From Olleya aquimaris (lineage in GTDB: Bacteria; Bacteroidota; Bacteroidia; Flavobacteriales; Flavobacteriaceae): DNA of 36,750 nucleotides. Shown here piece after piece: positions 1 through 7,779 of the stretch. Position numbers and translations under genes: made by a program. The first letter of the stretch is position 1; every line of letters starts with the position of its first letter. Below the pieces are notes generated by a model. The model saw only the letters and a list, made by a program, of their open reading frames with translations. It was not told the DNA's origin and did no database searches. The DNA lies in the NCBI RefSeq assembly GCF_003259525.1, contig NZ_QLLO01000013.1, positions 1 through 36,750 of the forward strand, given 5' to 3'.

Positions 1-70
1 TTCCGTATATCGAAGCGAGAATTATTGAGATAATTATGATTAATATTAAAATTCCAATTTTTTTCGCCAT
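1..70 (-). CDS. 5' end of an unidentified membrane or exported protein (partial)
   Basis: A minus-strand reading frame opens with ATG at 70 and stays open to the window edge, giving 23 codons. The visible peptide starts MAKKIGILILIIII and continues as an almost uninterrupted run of Ile/Leu. That is a positively charged N-terminus followed by a signal peptide or first membrane helix. It lies 103 nt downstream of the TonB-dependent receptor gene on the same strand, so it could be the last gene of that transcript or an independent gene. Its function cannot be told from this fragment. The only evidence that it is real is the signal-like N-terminus and the open frame. Confidence 0.5.
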   Translation of the reverse strand, partial: MAKKIGILILIIIISIILASIYG

Positions 71-99
71 TCGATTTTTCAGCTTGTGCCCAACTTATA

Positions 100-131
100 T
101 GATATGAAAACGTTATAAATGTTTTATATCA
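100..131. repeat. Imperfect inverted repeat between receptor gene and partial gene
   Basis: TGATATGAAAAC (100-111) is mirrored by GTTTTATATCA (121-131), with one unpaired base and a 9-nt loop. It sits between the 3' end of the receptor gene and the start of the partial gene at 70. No T-run follows it on the minus strand, so it is not a clear terminator. It could be an mRNA-processing or stabilising hairpin. Confidence 0.4.
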
Positions 132-173
132 GTCGTTCAACGAAGTTAGCAGAAAAAAAGGACAAAGTCAAGT

Positions 174-2444
174 TTAAAACTTAACCCTAAAACTAACATT
201 TGGTGTTAGTCCTAAAGACACATTTTCTACTTTATTAACTTGACCGTTGTTATTGAAATAATAGGTATTTAAACTGTTTTTTTGATCTAAAATATTCCAA
301 ATAGAGGCTCCAACTACAGCTTTGTAGTTTCCTAATTTAAATTGGTACGTCGCAGAGACGTCTGTTCTTAAATAGTCTGCTAGTCGGCTACTGTTAGGTG
401 CTTGATAATTTATAGTATTACCTGTTGTTGGGTTGTTATTATCAGGTTTTGTAAACGGTTTTCCAGAGTGCCAATTAATACCTAAAGCTAGTTTTAACTG
501 CTTCCATTGGTACGTACTACCATAATTAATTTGATGTTGCACATCAAAATTATTAGGAAAAGGGTTTCCGTTATTTAAAGTATTAAACGTGTAATTATTA
601 CTGCTGTAACTGTAACTTAACCAAGAGCTAAAGGCATCAAGTTGTTTGTTAAAAAGCACGTCAATCCCTTTTATATTATAACTACCAATTGCATTTAAAT
701 ACTGGTATTGGTTTTGGAAGCCTTGACTTCTGCTTATAATACCATCTACTTGTTTAACATAGGCTTCTGCACTTATTAGCAACTTGTTTTTATTATAACT
801 TAATCCTAAACTGGCTTGTTTGCTTTTAATAATTGGGATGGTATTGTTATTGGCTAATACCCATCTTCGGGTTTCTACACCTAAAAAATCGTTTTGTAAA
901 TCTATTAGTTGTGAGGTGCTTTGACTTTTATATTCGGCAGAGAATTCTGCTCTAAAATGGTCTAAAAAACGCTGACTTACATACACCCTTGGTTCTGTTG
1001 TAGAAATATTAAATTTTCTGAAATAATTATGGCGTACCCCTAATTTAATTAAGGTGTTTTTGTTTTTGGAGTTAAACACAGTTTCCGCGTAAGCGCTATA
1101 GGTACGCAGCACGCGCTTAATATCTCGTTTAAAAAAAGGCGAGTTAACCTCTTCTAAATTGCTAATGCCTACTTCGTCAAATTGTATACCGCCAAATAAG
1201 GATAACGCTGTACTTAAATTATAGTCTGCATCAATTTTTAACCCATTATTAATAACTCTATTTTCTTGTATTAAGCGTTGGTTGTTGGCAATATCAAATT
1301 TTGATGATTTTAAGTCGTAATTAGAATAGTAAACTTGAGCTGAAGTATTAAATTTTTTGTTCCAAAGTCGTTGGTAATGCAAACCAGACGCACGATTTTG
1401 TTGCTTTAACTGGTTGGTTTTATTTTGAGAGTCTTGGGTGTTGTTTTTGTCAAAATCTAATTGATTAAACACATTAAGTAAGGTAAACCGCAGTTTATCT
1501 TTTTGACCAATATCGTGCAATAATTTTAACGATATATCACTAAAACGAAACGTTTGATTATTAGACGTAGACTCTTGATTGTCTGTCACGTCAGAGTCTT
1601 GAAACACACGATTGTAATACTGATTGTAGGTTGGTGTATTTAATACATCTGTTATAGATCGTCGTGTTGCTAACTGTAGTTGCGTGTGTTTTGCTAACGG
1701 AATAACCGCAAAGCCATCTGCTGTAATCATGTTTAAACCAAGTCCAGCACTAAATGCTTCATTAGTATCATTAGATAGTTGCATGTCTACAACACTAGAG
1801 ACACCATCTCCATATTTGGCACTTGTTCCGTTTTTTATAATGTCTACATTTTTAGTTAAATACGGATTAAATGCAGAAATCAAACCAAAAAAATGACCAG
1901 ATTGATACATTTTTATACCGTCATACAAGATTAGGTTTTGGTCATGTGTACCACCTCTAACATTAATGTTAGACACTGTTTCGTCAACACTTAAAACTCC
2001 AGGAAGTGCCTGAATGGTTTGTAACACATCAGGCTCTATTAATCCTGGTAAAATCCCAAAAAGCTTAGGCTTTATGGTTATGTTACCAGACTTATTTTTA
2101 CTAATTCCAGTGGTTAAATAGTTAGAGACAATAACTTCGTCTAACTTTTGAACAGAAAAACTAGTTGTTACACTTGTAACCGTAATAAAATGAGAATCTA
2201 ATTTGTTGAATTTTAAAGTGGTCTGCGTTTCAAATTTAGTCAAGATAGTGTCCAAATCCTCTTTGGTATCAAGCTCGACCATAACCCCTTTTATAGTTTG
2301 GTCTGCATAAGAAAAACTTACTTTAAATTGTTGCTCTATTACAGAAAGCGCATCAAGAAGTGGTAATGTTTTATTTTGGGCATACGTAGTGAAGCAACTT
2401 AAAAATACAATTAAAAATAGAGTGATTTTTAACGATTTACTCAC
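174..2444 (-). CDS. STN-domain TonB-dependent outer-membrane receptor (FecA-like signalling receptor)
   Basis: The 756-aa product has a signal peptide (cleavage near residue 22, before QNKT), a short STN/secretin-TonB N-terminal signalling domain (about 27-93), a plug domain (about 115-225, with VLQTIQALPGV and NVRGG, the typical TonB-receptor plug motifs), and a long beta-barrel ending in phenylalanine, as outer-membrane barrels usually do. In FecA-type systems the STN domain passes ligand occupancy across the periplasm to the FecR anti-sigma factor. The gene overlaps the fecR stop region by 8 nt, so the two are almost certainly cotranscribed and translationally coupled. There is no carboxypeptidase-like regulatory domain and no SusD partner, so it is not a standard Sus-type glycan importer. 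The ligand is unknown, and siderophore uptake is only one possibility. Confidence 0.9.
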   Translation of the reverse strand: MSKSLKITLFLIVFLSCFTTYAQNKTLPLLDALSVIEQQFKVSFSYADQTIKGVMVELDTKEDLDTILTKFETQTTLKFNKLDSHFITVTSVTTSFSVQKLDEVIVSNYLTTGISKNKSGNITIKPKLFGILPGLIEPDVLQTIQALPGVLSVDETVSNINVRGGTHDQNLILYDGIKMYQSGHFFGLISAFNPYLTKNVDIIKNGTSAKYGDGVSSVVDMQLSNDTNEAFSAGLGLNMITADGFAVIPLAKHTQLQLATRRSITDVLNTPTYNQYYNRVFQDSDVTDNQESTSNNQTFRFSDISLKLLHDIGQKDKLRFTLLNVFNQLDFDKNNTQDSQNKTNQLKQQNRASGLHYQRLWNKKFNTSAQVYYSNYDLKSSKFDIANNQRLIQENRVINNGLKIDADYNLSTALSLFGGIQFDEVGISNLEEVNSPFFKRDIKRVLRTYSAYAETVFNSKNKNTLIKLGVRHNYFRKFNISTTEPRVYVSQRFLDHFRAEFSAEYKSQSTSQLIDLQNDFLGVETRRWVLANNNTIPIIKSKQASLGLSYNKNKLLISAEAYVKQVDGIISRSQGFQNQYQYLNAIGSYNIKGIDVLFNKQLDAFSSWLSYSYSSNNYTFNTLNNGNPFPNNFDVQHQINYGSTYQWKQLKLALGINWHSGKPFTKPDNNNPTTGNTINYQAPNSSRLADYLRTDVSATYQFKLGNYKAVVGASIWNILDQKNSLNTYYFNNNGQVNKVENVSLGLTPNVSFRVKF

Positions 2445-3336
2445 GCGTTAAAATAATAGTGTTATTAGTTTTTTTAAACTGTAATTGTAATGGTTCGGTA
2501 ATAGATTTAAGCGCAATATTGATATCGTTGTGCGTAAATTTACCCGAAAACAATGTACTAGTTTGTATAGTATTAACTTCAATTTTTACATTGTATTGTC
2601 TTTCAAACTCTGCTAATACTTCGCTTAAAGGTACGCTAATAAAACTACTTACGTTATTTAACCAGTCTGGTTGTGTGTTTTTAGAGGGTTGAGTTTCTAT
2701 TATTTGTTCATTAATAATAACAAAAGAATCTCCAGTTTTTAAATTAGTTTTTCCAGTGTTATAGTTAATATGTACTTCGCCTTCAAAGCAAGTTACTTCA
2801 AAATAATTTGGACGTTGTTTTATATTAAATTCTGTACCAACAACAGTAACTATACCAGCATCTGTCACGACCTTAAAAGTACTTCCTTGTGTGACTTTAA
2901 AAAAGGCTTCACCTGTTAGGTTTATAGTTCGATTAGTGGTGTTCCAATCGTTTTTATTAAAACTAATTTTTGATAATGCGTTTAAATTAACTTGGGAATT
3001 ATCTGGTAATTCTACCTGAGTTTTTTCTGCATATTCAGTAGCAAAAGTAGTATCTAAAGTAGTTGTGTAATAGTATGCTCCAAAACAAATGGCTAAAATA
3101 GCTGCCACTTTTAATAAAGGTTTTAGCCAATTAGTTTTTGTGGTTTTTTTAGTTTCAATTTTAGATAAAACAGCTTGTAAAGCATCATCAGTATTATACT
3201 CTGGTGCTTTAAAACCTTGACTATAGTCAGATAATTTAACCAATGCCTCATAATCTTCAAGCGCTTTAAAGGCTTCAAGTTCTTGCGGACTTAGGTTATT
3301 ATCCAACCATTTTAATATTAATTCTTCTTTATCCAT
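2437..3336 (-). CDS. FecR-family anti-sigma factor
   Basis: The 299-aa protein has a cytoplasmic N-terminal region (1-70) that would bind the sigma factor, a single membrane helix (about 72-90), a FecR domain in the periplasm (about 100-190, with the characteristic LPDNSQVNLNA and FNIKQ segments), and a C-terminal DUF4974-type domain (about 228-297). This is the normal Bacteroidota FecR layout. The family relays a signal from an STN-bearing outer-membrane receptor to an ECF sigma factor. Here it lies between exactly those two genes: the sigma gene ends 47 nt upstream and the receptor overlaps its 3' end. An ECF-type promoter motif begins within the sigma stop codon, so fecR and the receptor may also be transcribed separately from the sigma gene. 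Confidence 0.93.
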   Translation of the reverse strand: MDKEELILKWLDNNLSPQELEAFKALEDYEALVKLSDYSQGFKAPEYNTDDALQAVLSKIETKKTTKTNWLKPLLKVAAILAICFGAYYYTTTLDTTFATEYAEKTQVELPDNSQVNLNALSKISFNKNDWNTTNRTINLTGEAFFKVTQGSTFKVVTDAGIVTVVGTEFNIKQRPNYFEVTCFEGEVHINYNTGKTNLKTGDSFVIINEQIIETQPSKNTQPDWLNNVSSFISVPLSEVLAEFERQYNVKIEVNTIQTSTLFSGKFTHNDINIALKSITEPLQLQFKKTNNTIILTRE

Positions 3337-3350
3337 TAGTATTCAATTCA

Positions 3351-3384
3351 GATATATAACAGTTAGGTTAAAAAAATTCCTACC
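3351..3384 (-). promoter_or_regulatory. Candidate ECF-sigma promoter for fecR and receptor
   Basis: On the minus strand GGTAGGAA starts at 3384, inside the sigma-gene stop codon. After 15 nt it is followed by TGTTATATATC (3361-3351). The same two blocks with identical spacing occur at 3948 and 32298. GGAA with a downstream element about 16 nt away resembles ECF -35/-10 promoters. It would start transcription 10-15 nt before the fecR ATG at 3336. Confidence 0.6.
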
Positions 3385-3899
3385 TATAGACCTTCTATTT
3401 CTTCTCTTAATTTTTTTAATGCACCATAAATTCGTTTTTCTACCGCTTTAGTACTAATATCTAATAATTGTGCAATTTCTTTAAAACGTTTTCCTTCCAC
3501 TCGATTCATCAAAAAAGCAACACGTTGTGCTTCTGTTAAATTAGCTATGGCTAACTCTAATTTTTTACGGTATTCATCTTCCTCCATCAAAAATTCTGGG
3601 GACTCGTTAGTTTGATTAGTACGTTTTAATTGCTGGTGTTTTAAGACCACTTTTTGATGCGCAGCTTCATTTAACATTAAATTATTTGCAACAGTAAACA
3701 CGTAACTTTTTGCCTTATCTGGACTTACTTTTTTACAGTTTTCCCAAAGTTTAATAAAGGCTTCTTGTGCTTTGTCTTCTGGGTTTAACCTGTCACCAAA
3801 CTTATAATATAAAAAGTCATGAAGGTTTTTGGCGTGTCGCTTAAAAAACGCTTCAAATCTTGATTTATCACAAATATTATCGTGTAAAGGTTGAGCCAT
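3384..3899 (-). CDS. RNA polymerase ECF-type sigma-70 factor
   Basis: The product has sigma region 2 in the N-terminal half (FFKRHAKNLHDFLYYKFGD through DKAQEAFIKLWENC and SYVFTVANNLMLN) and sigma region 4 near the C-terminus (LTEAQRVAFLMNRVEG, then the helix-turn-helix FKEIAQLLDISTKAVEKRI). At about 171 aa it is a standard two-domain ECF factor. I chose the ATG at 3899 (MAQPLHDN). An in-frame ATG at 3920 adds seven poorly conserved-looking residues and is the alternative. The order sigma, fecR, STN receptor on one strand identifies a FecI/FecR/FecA-like cell-surface signalling unit. The divergent lipoprotein gene at 4051 carries the same promoter motif as fecR and is the best candidate target. 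Confidence 0.93.
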   Translation of the reverse strand: MAQPLHDNICDKSRFEAFFKRHAKNLHDFLYYKFGDRLNPEDKAQEAFIKLWENCKKVSPDKAKSYVFTVANNLMLNEAAHQKVVLKHQQLKRTNQTNESPEFLMEEDEYRKKLELAIANLTEAQRVAFLMNRVEGKRFKEIAQLLDISTKAVEKRIYGALKKLREEIEGL

Positions 3900-3947
3900 T
3901 AGTATGTAATTATAGTGCAAAATAGAAATATTTTTTTTGAATGTAAG

Positions 3948-3980
3948 GGTAGGAATTTTTTAAAAAGAGATGTTTTATTA
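3948..3980 (+). promoter_or_regulatory. Candidate ECF-sigma promoter for the acidic lipoprotein
   Basis: GGTAGGAATTTTTT begins at 3948 and TGTTTTATTA follows at 3971, with the same 15-nt gap between GGTAGGAA and TGTT as in the fecR copy. The first 14 bases are identical to the fecR copy. It points to the lipoprotein gene and predicts a leader of about 65-70 nt. Confidence 0.6.
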
Positions 3981-4025
3981 ATGAAGACCAAAAAATAGCT
4001 ATGAAAAAAGAATTTTTGTCTTCAT
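3981..4025 (+). promoter_or_regulatory. Leader hairpin of the lipoprotein mRNA
   Basis: ATGAAGAC (3981-3988) pairs with GTCTTCAT (4018-4025), and the stem continues with an A-run (3990-3995) against TTTTT (4013-4017), with one bulged C. The hairpin begins immediately after the presumed -10 element, so the predicted transcript would carry it at or very near its 5' end. No T-run follows, so it is not a terminator. mRNA stability or translational control are possible roles. Confidence 0.45.
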
Positions 4026-4050
4026 CATACAGATCCAAAACCAAATAGTT

Positions 4051-5739
4051 ATGTCTATTAAGAAATTCCTTTTTTTGTCCCTTATCTTATTAACTATTTT
4101 AATGTCTTGTCAAAATGAAGAGACTAACATTTCAAACCCGCAACAAGACGAGATTATAGACAGCAATTCATTAACCGCCAATTTAATGACTAGAACAGCT
4201 TTAAACGATGGCTCTACAGATAATATTATTGATTATGCCAATTGTTTAGAAGTCGTGCTACCAGTTACGGTTACTGCAAACGGAGTTACTATTACCATAG
4301 AAAGTTATACAGATTATAATGCATTAGAAGCACTTTTAGATGCGTTTACAAATGATGCAGATCAAGTTGTAATTACATTTCCTATTACAGTAATTTTAAG
4401 TAATTACACAGAACTAGTCATTAATAGCCAACAAGAATTAGAGGCACAAATAGAAAATTGTAATGGCGAAAACGAATATGATGATGATATCGAGTGTATC
4501 GATTTTCAGTATCCAATTAGTTTCTCGATTTACAATACAGATTTTCAAGTTATTGAAACAATAACTATAAATAACGATGAAGCCTTATATAACTTTTTAC
4601 AATCTTTAAATGGTCCTGTTTTAGCAAGTCTTAACTTTCCTGTAACCTTAGTTTTAGCTACAGGCGAAACTATTGAAGTAAATAGCAATCAAGAATTAGA
4701 AGTAGCTATTAGCGAAGCTGAAGATGATTGTGACGAGGATGATGATTATGATTATAATGATGATGACGATTGTACTGAAGCTGCTATAGAGTTAGCTTTA
4801 AAAGAATGCTTATGGGAAATTACAACTTATAATAATACCAATGTGTTTAACGATTATTACATCGATTTTGACTCTAATTACGGGTTTGTAGTTTATGATT
4901 TAAGCGGAAATATAATTCATGATGGTACTTGGGCTATAAGTGAGAATAGTGTAGGTGAATTTATAATAGAATTTAATACCAATTGGCAAGATTTAAATGG
5001 TGCTTGGAGCATTGAAAACTGTAATGATACTGATGAATATAATTTAGTCAATATTCAATCCACCATGCAAATACAGCAGGTTTGTGATGCTAATCCAAGT
5101 TCTTTAGGCTGTTTAGAAGCTAATGCAATAGTTATGTGTGACGACAATAACGATGGAGTTGAAGTTTTTAATTTATATGAAGGATTAAGCGATATTAATG
5201 GGTGTACCATTAATAGTCCAGTAGCTGTAAGTTACCATTTAACTATAGCAGATGCAGAAACAAATGTTAATCCTTTGTCTAGTGTAACTTCTTTTACCAA
5301 TACAATTAACCCACAAGTCATTTATGTAAGAGTAGAAGTTGTTAATAATCCCAGCCAATTTGAGATTTTAGAAATAGAATTAATTTTAGAAGATTGCTCG
5401 ACACCTTGTGAAGCATCTGATGTAGAAACCTATCTGCAAACTTGTATTTGGAATACCGTAAACTTAGATGGAAGCGATAACTTAATTGGGTTTGATTTGG
5501 ACTTTAATGCTAACCATGATTTGGCGATAACCAATACCTCAACAAACGCGACCTATTCTGGTTATTGGAATGTCTCAACTACTGCAACAGGTAATATTTT
5601 GTTAGAATTAGCAAATATTAATGGACCTAATATTCAGGCTATTTCTGGTTATTGGGATTTGGTAGATTGCGATACAGATAGACTACAATTTACAAACGAT
5701 AATAATGCAACATTTGTCATCGAGCAAGATTGCAATTAA
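4051..5739 (+). CDS. Large acidic, probably surface-exposed lipoprotein with duplicated domains
   Basis: The 562-aa product has a lipoprotein signal (lipobox LMSC, lipidated Cys20). QNEE directly after the Cys resembles the acidic export signal that sends Flavobacteriia lipoproteins to the cell surface. Two related domains follow (about 65-137 and 149-227, both with FPxTxxL and NSxQELExxI). Next come an Asp/Glu-rich stretch (224-240) that might bind cations, a beta-rich domain (about 241-345), an approximately 90-residue module (about 354-449: CDDNNDG, SYHL..ADAE, PQVIYVRVE), and a second copy of the beta-rich domain (about 453-561). The module also occurs in the secreted protein at 32942. 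No type IX sorting domain is present. The gene diverges from the sigma factor gene and shares its fecR promoter motif. I recognise it only as an uncharacterised Flavobacteriia type; a role as ligand, adhesin or receptor partner is inference. Confidence 0.85.
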   Translation: MSIKKFLFLSLILLTILMSCQNEETNISNPQQDEIIDSNSLTANLMTRTALNDGSTDNIIDYANCLEVVLPVTVTANGVTITIESYTDYNALEALLDAFTNDADQVVITFPITVILSNYTELVINSQQELEAQIENCNGENEYDDDIECIDFQYPISFSIYNTDFQVIETITINNDEALYNFLQSLNGPVLASLNFPVTLVLATGETIEVNSNQELEVAISEAEDDCDEDDDYDYNDDDDCTEAAIELALKECLWEITTYNNTNVFNDYYIDFDSNYGFVVYDLSGNIIHDGTWAISENSVGEFIIEFNTNWQDLNGAWSIENCNDTDEYNLVNIQSTMQIQQVCDANPSSLGCLEANAIVMCDDNNDGVEVFNLYEGLSDINGCTINSPVAVSYHLTIADAETNVNPLSSVTSFTNTINPQVIYVRVEVVNNPSQFEILEIELILEDCSTPCEASDVETYLQTCIWNTVNLDGSDNLIGFDLDFNANHDLAITNTSTNATYSGYWNVSTTATGNILLELANINGPNIQAISGYWDLVDCDTDRLQFTNDNNATFVIEQDCN

Positions 5740-5779
5740 AATTTAGTTTTAGTTAAGTTTGATTATTAATCAATATTAA

Positions 5780-5808
5780 AAGGTTGTTAATTTTAGCAGC
5801 CTTTTTTT
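5780..5808 (+). terminator. Intrinsic terminator after the lipoprotein gene
   Basis: AAGGTTGTT (5780-5788) pairs with AGCAGCCTT (5795-5803), including two G-U pairs, across a 6-nt loop. A T-run reaches 5808. Confidence 0.75.
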
Positions 5809-5831
5809 ATGGAATTATTTGTAGGCTAAAC

Positions 5832-5862
5832 TTCGTAAATACGCTTCAAATTCCTATTTTTG
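5832..5862 (+). promoter_or_regulatory. Vegetative promoter of ffh
   Basis: TTCG (5832-5835), 19 nt, then TATTTTTG (5855-5862) fits the Bacteroidota consensus TTG/TTTG-N19-TAnnTTTG with one weak position in the -33 element. The predicted leader is about 55 nt. Confidence 0.55.
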
Positions 5863-5923
5863 CCAATCATAAACAACGAGTCAGACTAGTTACTACTTAC
5901 TGACTACTGAACACTAAATAAAC

Positions 5924-7252
5924 ATGTTTAATAATTTAAGCGAAAAGTTAGATAAAGCGTTACACGTACTAAAAGGACACGGTAGTATTACAGAAGTAAA
6001 CGTTGCCGAAACCTTAAAAGAAGTACGTAGAGCACTTTTGGATGCCGATGTTAACTTTAAAATAGCTAAAGATTTTACCAATAGAGTTAAAGAAAAAGCA
6101 CTAGGTCAAAACGTATTAACCACGTTACAACCTGGACAATTAATGGTTAAAATTGTTAAGGACGAATTAACCGAATTAATGGGTGGTGATGCAGAAGGGC
6201 TTAACCTATCTGGTGCACCAACTGTGATTTTAATGTCAGGTTTACAAGGATCTGGTAAAACCACGTTTTCTGGTAAATTAGCTAACTTCTTAAAAAACAA
6301 AAAAACAAAAAAACCTTTATTAGTAGCTTGTGATGTGTATCGTCCAGCTGCAGTTGATCAATTACACGTGGTAGGAGATCAAATTAATGTAGAGGTTTTC
6401 AGTGATAAAGGAAATACAGATCCTGTGGCTATAGCACAAGCAGGTATCGCTCATGCCAAGCAAAATGGTCATAACGTTGTAATTATAGATACCGCTGGTC
6501 GTTTAGCAGTTGATGAAGCTATGATGACAGAGATTTCTAACATCCATAAAGCTATTCAACCACAAGAAACCTTATTTGTGGTAGATTCTATGACAGGTCA
6601 AGATGCAGTTAATACTGCTAAAGCCTTTAATGATGTGCTTAATTTTGATGGTGTTATCTTAACCAAATTAGATGGTGATACGCGTGGTGGAGCTGCAATT
6701 TCTATTAAATCTGTAGTCAATAAACCTATTAAGTTTATTGGTACTGGAGAAAAGATGGAAGCAATTGATATTTTCTACCCTTCGCGTATGGCAGATCGTA
6801 TTCTTGGGATGGGAGACGTGGTGTCTTTAGTAGAACGTGCTCAAGAACAGTTTGATGAAGAGGAAGCTAGAAAACTACAAAAGAAGATTGCTAAAAACCA
6901 ATTTGGTTTTGATGACTTCTTAAAGCAAATCCAGCAAATCAAGAAAATGGGTAACATGAAAGACCTTATTGGAATGATACCTGGAGCTGGAAAAATGATG
7001 AAAGGGATAGATATAGATGATGATGCGTTTAAAGGTATTGAAGCAATAATCCACTCCATGACACCAAAAGAGCGTACCAATCCTTCAATAATAGATGCAA
7101 GCAGAAAAAAACGTATTGGTAAAGGATCAGGTACCTCAGTACAAGAAGTAAACCAGCTACTAAAGCAATTTAATCAAATGAGCAAGATGATGAAGATGAT
7201 GCAAGGTGGTAAAGGAAAAGCTATGATGAATGCAATGAAGAATATGAGGTAA
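5924..7252 (+). CDS. ffh: Signal recognition particle protein Ffh (SRP54)
   Basis: This is the cytoplasmic GTPase that binds signal sequences of nascent membrane proteins and, with SRP RNA and FtsY, delivers them to the Sec translocon. The 442-aa protein shows the N-domain helical bundle (1-90), the G domain with P-loop GLQGSGKTT (about 107-115), DTAGR and TKLDGDTRGG, and a Met-rich M domain (about 300-442) containing the SKMMKMMQGGKG-type tail. Length and domain order are normal. It has its own candidate promoter upstream. Downstream, an S23-like gene separates it from folD. Confidence 0.97.
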   Translation: MFNNLSEKLDKALHVLKGHGSITEVNVAETLKEVRRALLDADVNFKIAKDFTNRVKEKALGQNVLTTLQPGQLMVKIVKDELTELMGGDAEGLNLSGAPTVILMSGLQGSGKTTFSGKLANFLKNKKTKKPLLVACDVYRPAAVDQLHVVGDQINVEVFSDKGNTDPVAIAQAGIAHAKQNGHNVVIIDTAGRLAVDEAMMTEISNIHKAIQPQETLFVVDSMTGQDAVNTAKAFNDVLNFDGVILTKLDGDTRGGAAISIKSVVNKPIKFIGTGEKMEAIDIFYPSRMADRILGMGDVVSLVERAQEQFDEEEARKLQKKIAKNQFGFDDFLKQIQQIKKMGNMKDLIGMIPGAGKMMKGIDIDDDAFKGIEAIIHSMTPKERTNPSIIDASRKKRIGKGSGTSVQEVNQLLKQFNQMSKMMKMMQGGKGKAMMNAMKNMR

Positions 7253-7264
7253 ATTCAGTTTTTT

Positions 7265-7298
7265 AGTCTCAGTCGCAGTTTTTCAGTCTTACTCTCGC
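7265..7298. repeat. Left arm of inverted repeat flanking the S23-like gene
   Basis: The segment contains CAGTCGCAGTTT and CTTACTCTCGC, which recur in inverted orientation at 7729-7770 with a few mismatches and a 3-nt gap. The two arms bracket the small gene at 7340. Confidence 0.6.
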
Positions 7299-7339
7299 TT
7301 TAAAATAGTTCAGTTTAATAATTAGATAAACTTAATAGT

Positions 7340-7714
7340 ATGGATTTCAAAAATTTAATAGCCTATCAAAAAGCGTTTGATTTGGCTATGCAAATTTTTG
7401 AGGTTTCCAAATTATTTCCTACAGAAGAAAAATATTCACTTACAGATCAAGTAAGAAGGAGTTCGCGTTCAGTCTGCGCCAATATGGCTGAAGCATATAG
7501 AAAAAGAAAATTTTCAAAGCATTTTATTAGTAAATTAACTGATTGTGATGGTGAAAATTCAGAAACGAGTACGTGGTTAGATTTTGCTTTTAAATGCAAT
7601 TATATTTCTAAAGAAGAATATATAAAGTTGATTAATCAATCTACCGAAATCGGAAAGCTGATAAATTACATGATAAATAATCCAGAAAAATTCGGAGTAA
7701 ACATCAAAAAATAG
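7340..7714 (+). CDS. Four-helix-bundle protein (S23/TIGR02436-like)
   Basis: The 124-aa protein has the family hallmarks: an N-terminal FKNLIAYQKAFDLA, then SLTDQVRRSSRSVCANMAEAYRKR, and a helix around the EEYIKLINQSTEIGKLINYMI segment. Members of this family, first known from 23S rRNA intervening sequences, form small pentameric helical bundles of uncertain function and are scattered singly through Bacteroidota genomes. Here it stands between ffh and folD, bounded by an inverted repeat (7265-7298 and 7729-7770), which suggests insertion as a unit. It is also related to the Avd accessory protein of diversity-generating retroelements, but no reverse transcriptase or variable repeat is present in the window. 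Confidence 0.9.
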   Translation: MDFKNLIAYQKAFDLAMQIFEVSKLFPTEEKYSLTDQVRRSSRSVCANMAEAYRKRKFSKHFISKLTDCDGENSETSTWLDFAFKCNYISKEEYIKLINQSTEIGKLINYMINNPEKFGVNIKK

Positions 7715-7728
7715 AAAAAACCAAAACC

Positions 7729-7770
7729 GCAAGAGTAAGAAAACTGTAAACTGCGACTGCGACTGAAAAC
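7729..7770. repeat. Right arm of inverted repeat flanking the S23-like gene
   Basis: It reads GCAAGAGTAAG, then tandem ACTGCG steps, as the reverse complement of the 7265-7298 arm with few mismatches. It ends only 9 nt before the folD start codon. Confidence 0.6.
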
Positions 7771-7779
7771 TATTAAACT

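Noticed and set aside
71-173. Boundary of an integron-like gene-cassette array
   Set aside because: The intergenic motif is vaguely reminiscent of Flavobacteriia cassette junctions, but only one copy is visible and no integrase is present.
174-2444. Receptor as a SusC-type glycan importer
   Set aside because: There is no SusD gene next to it, no carboxypeptidase-like N-terminal domain and the length (756 aa) is short for SusC.
3900-3920. Longer start of the sigma factor at 3920
   Set aside because: It adds only MHYNYIL before MAQPLHDN; the ATG at 3899 gives the usual ECF length. It cannot be excluded.
7340-7714. Diversity-generating retroelement accessory (Avd) gene
   Set aside because: The protein is in the same superfamily, but there is no reverse transcriptase, template repeat or variable repeat within the window. 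The short flanking inverted repeats are not template/variable repeats.
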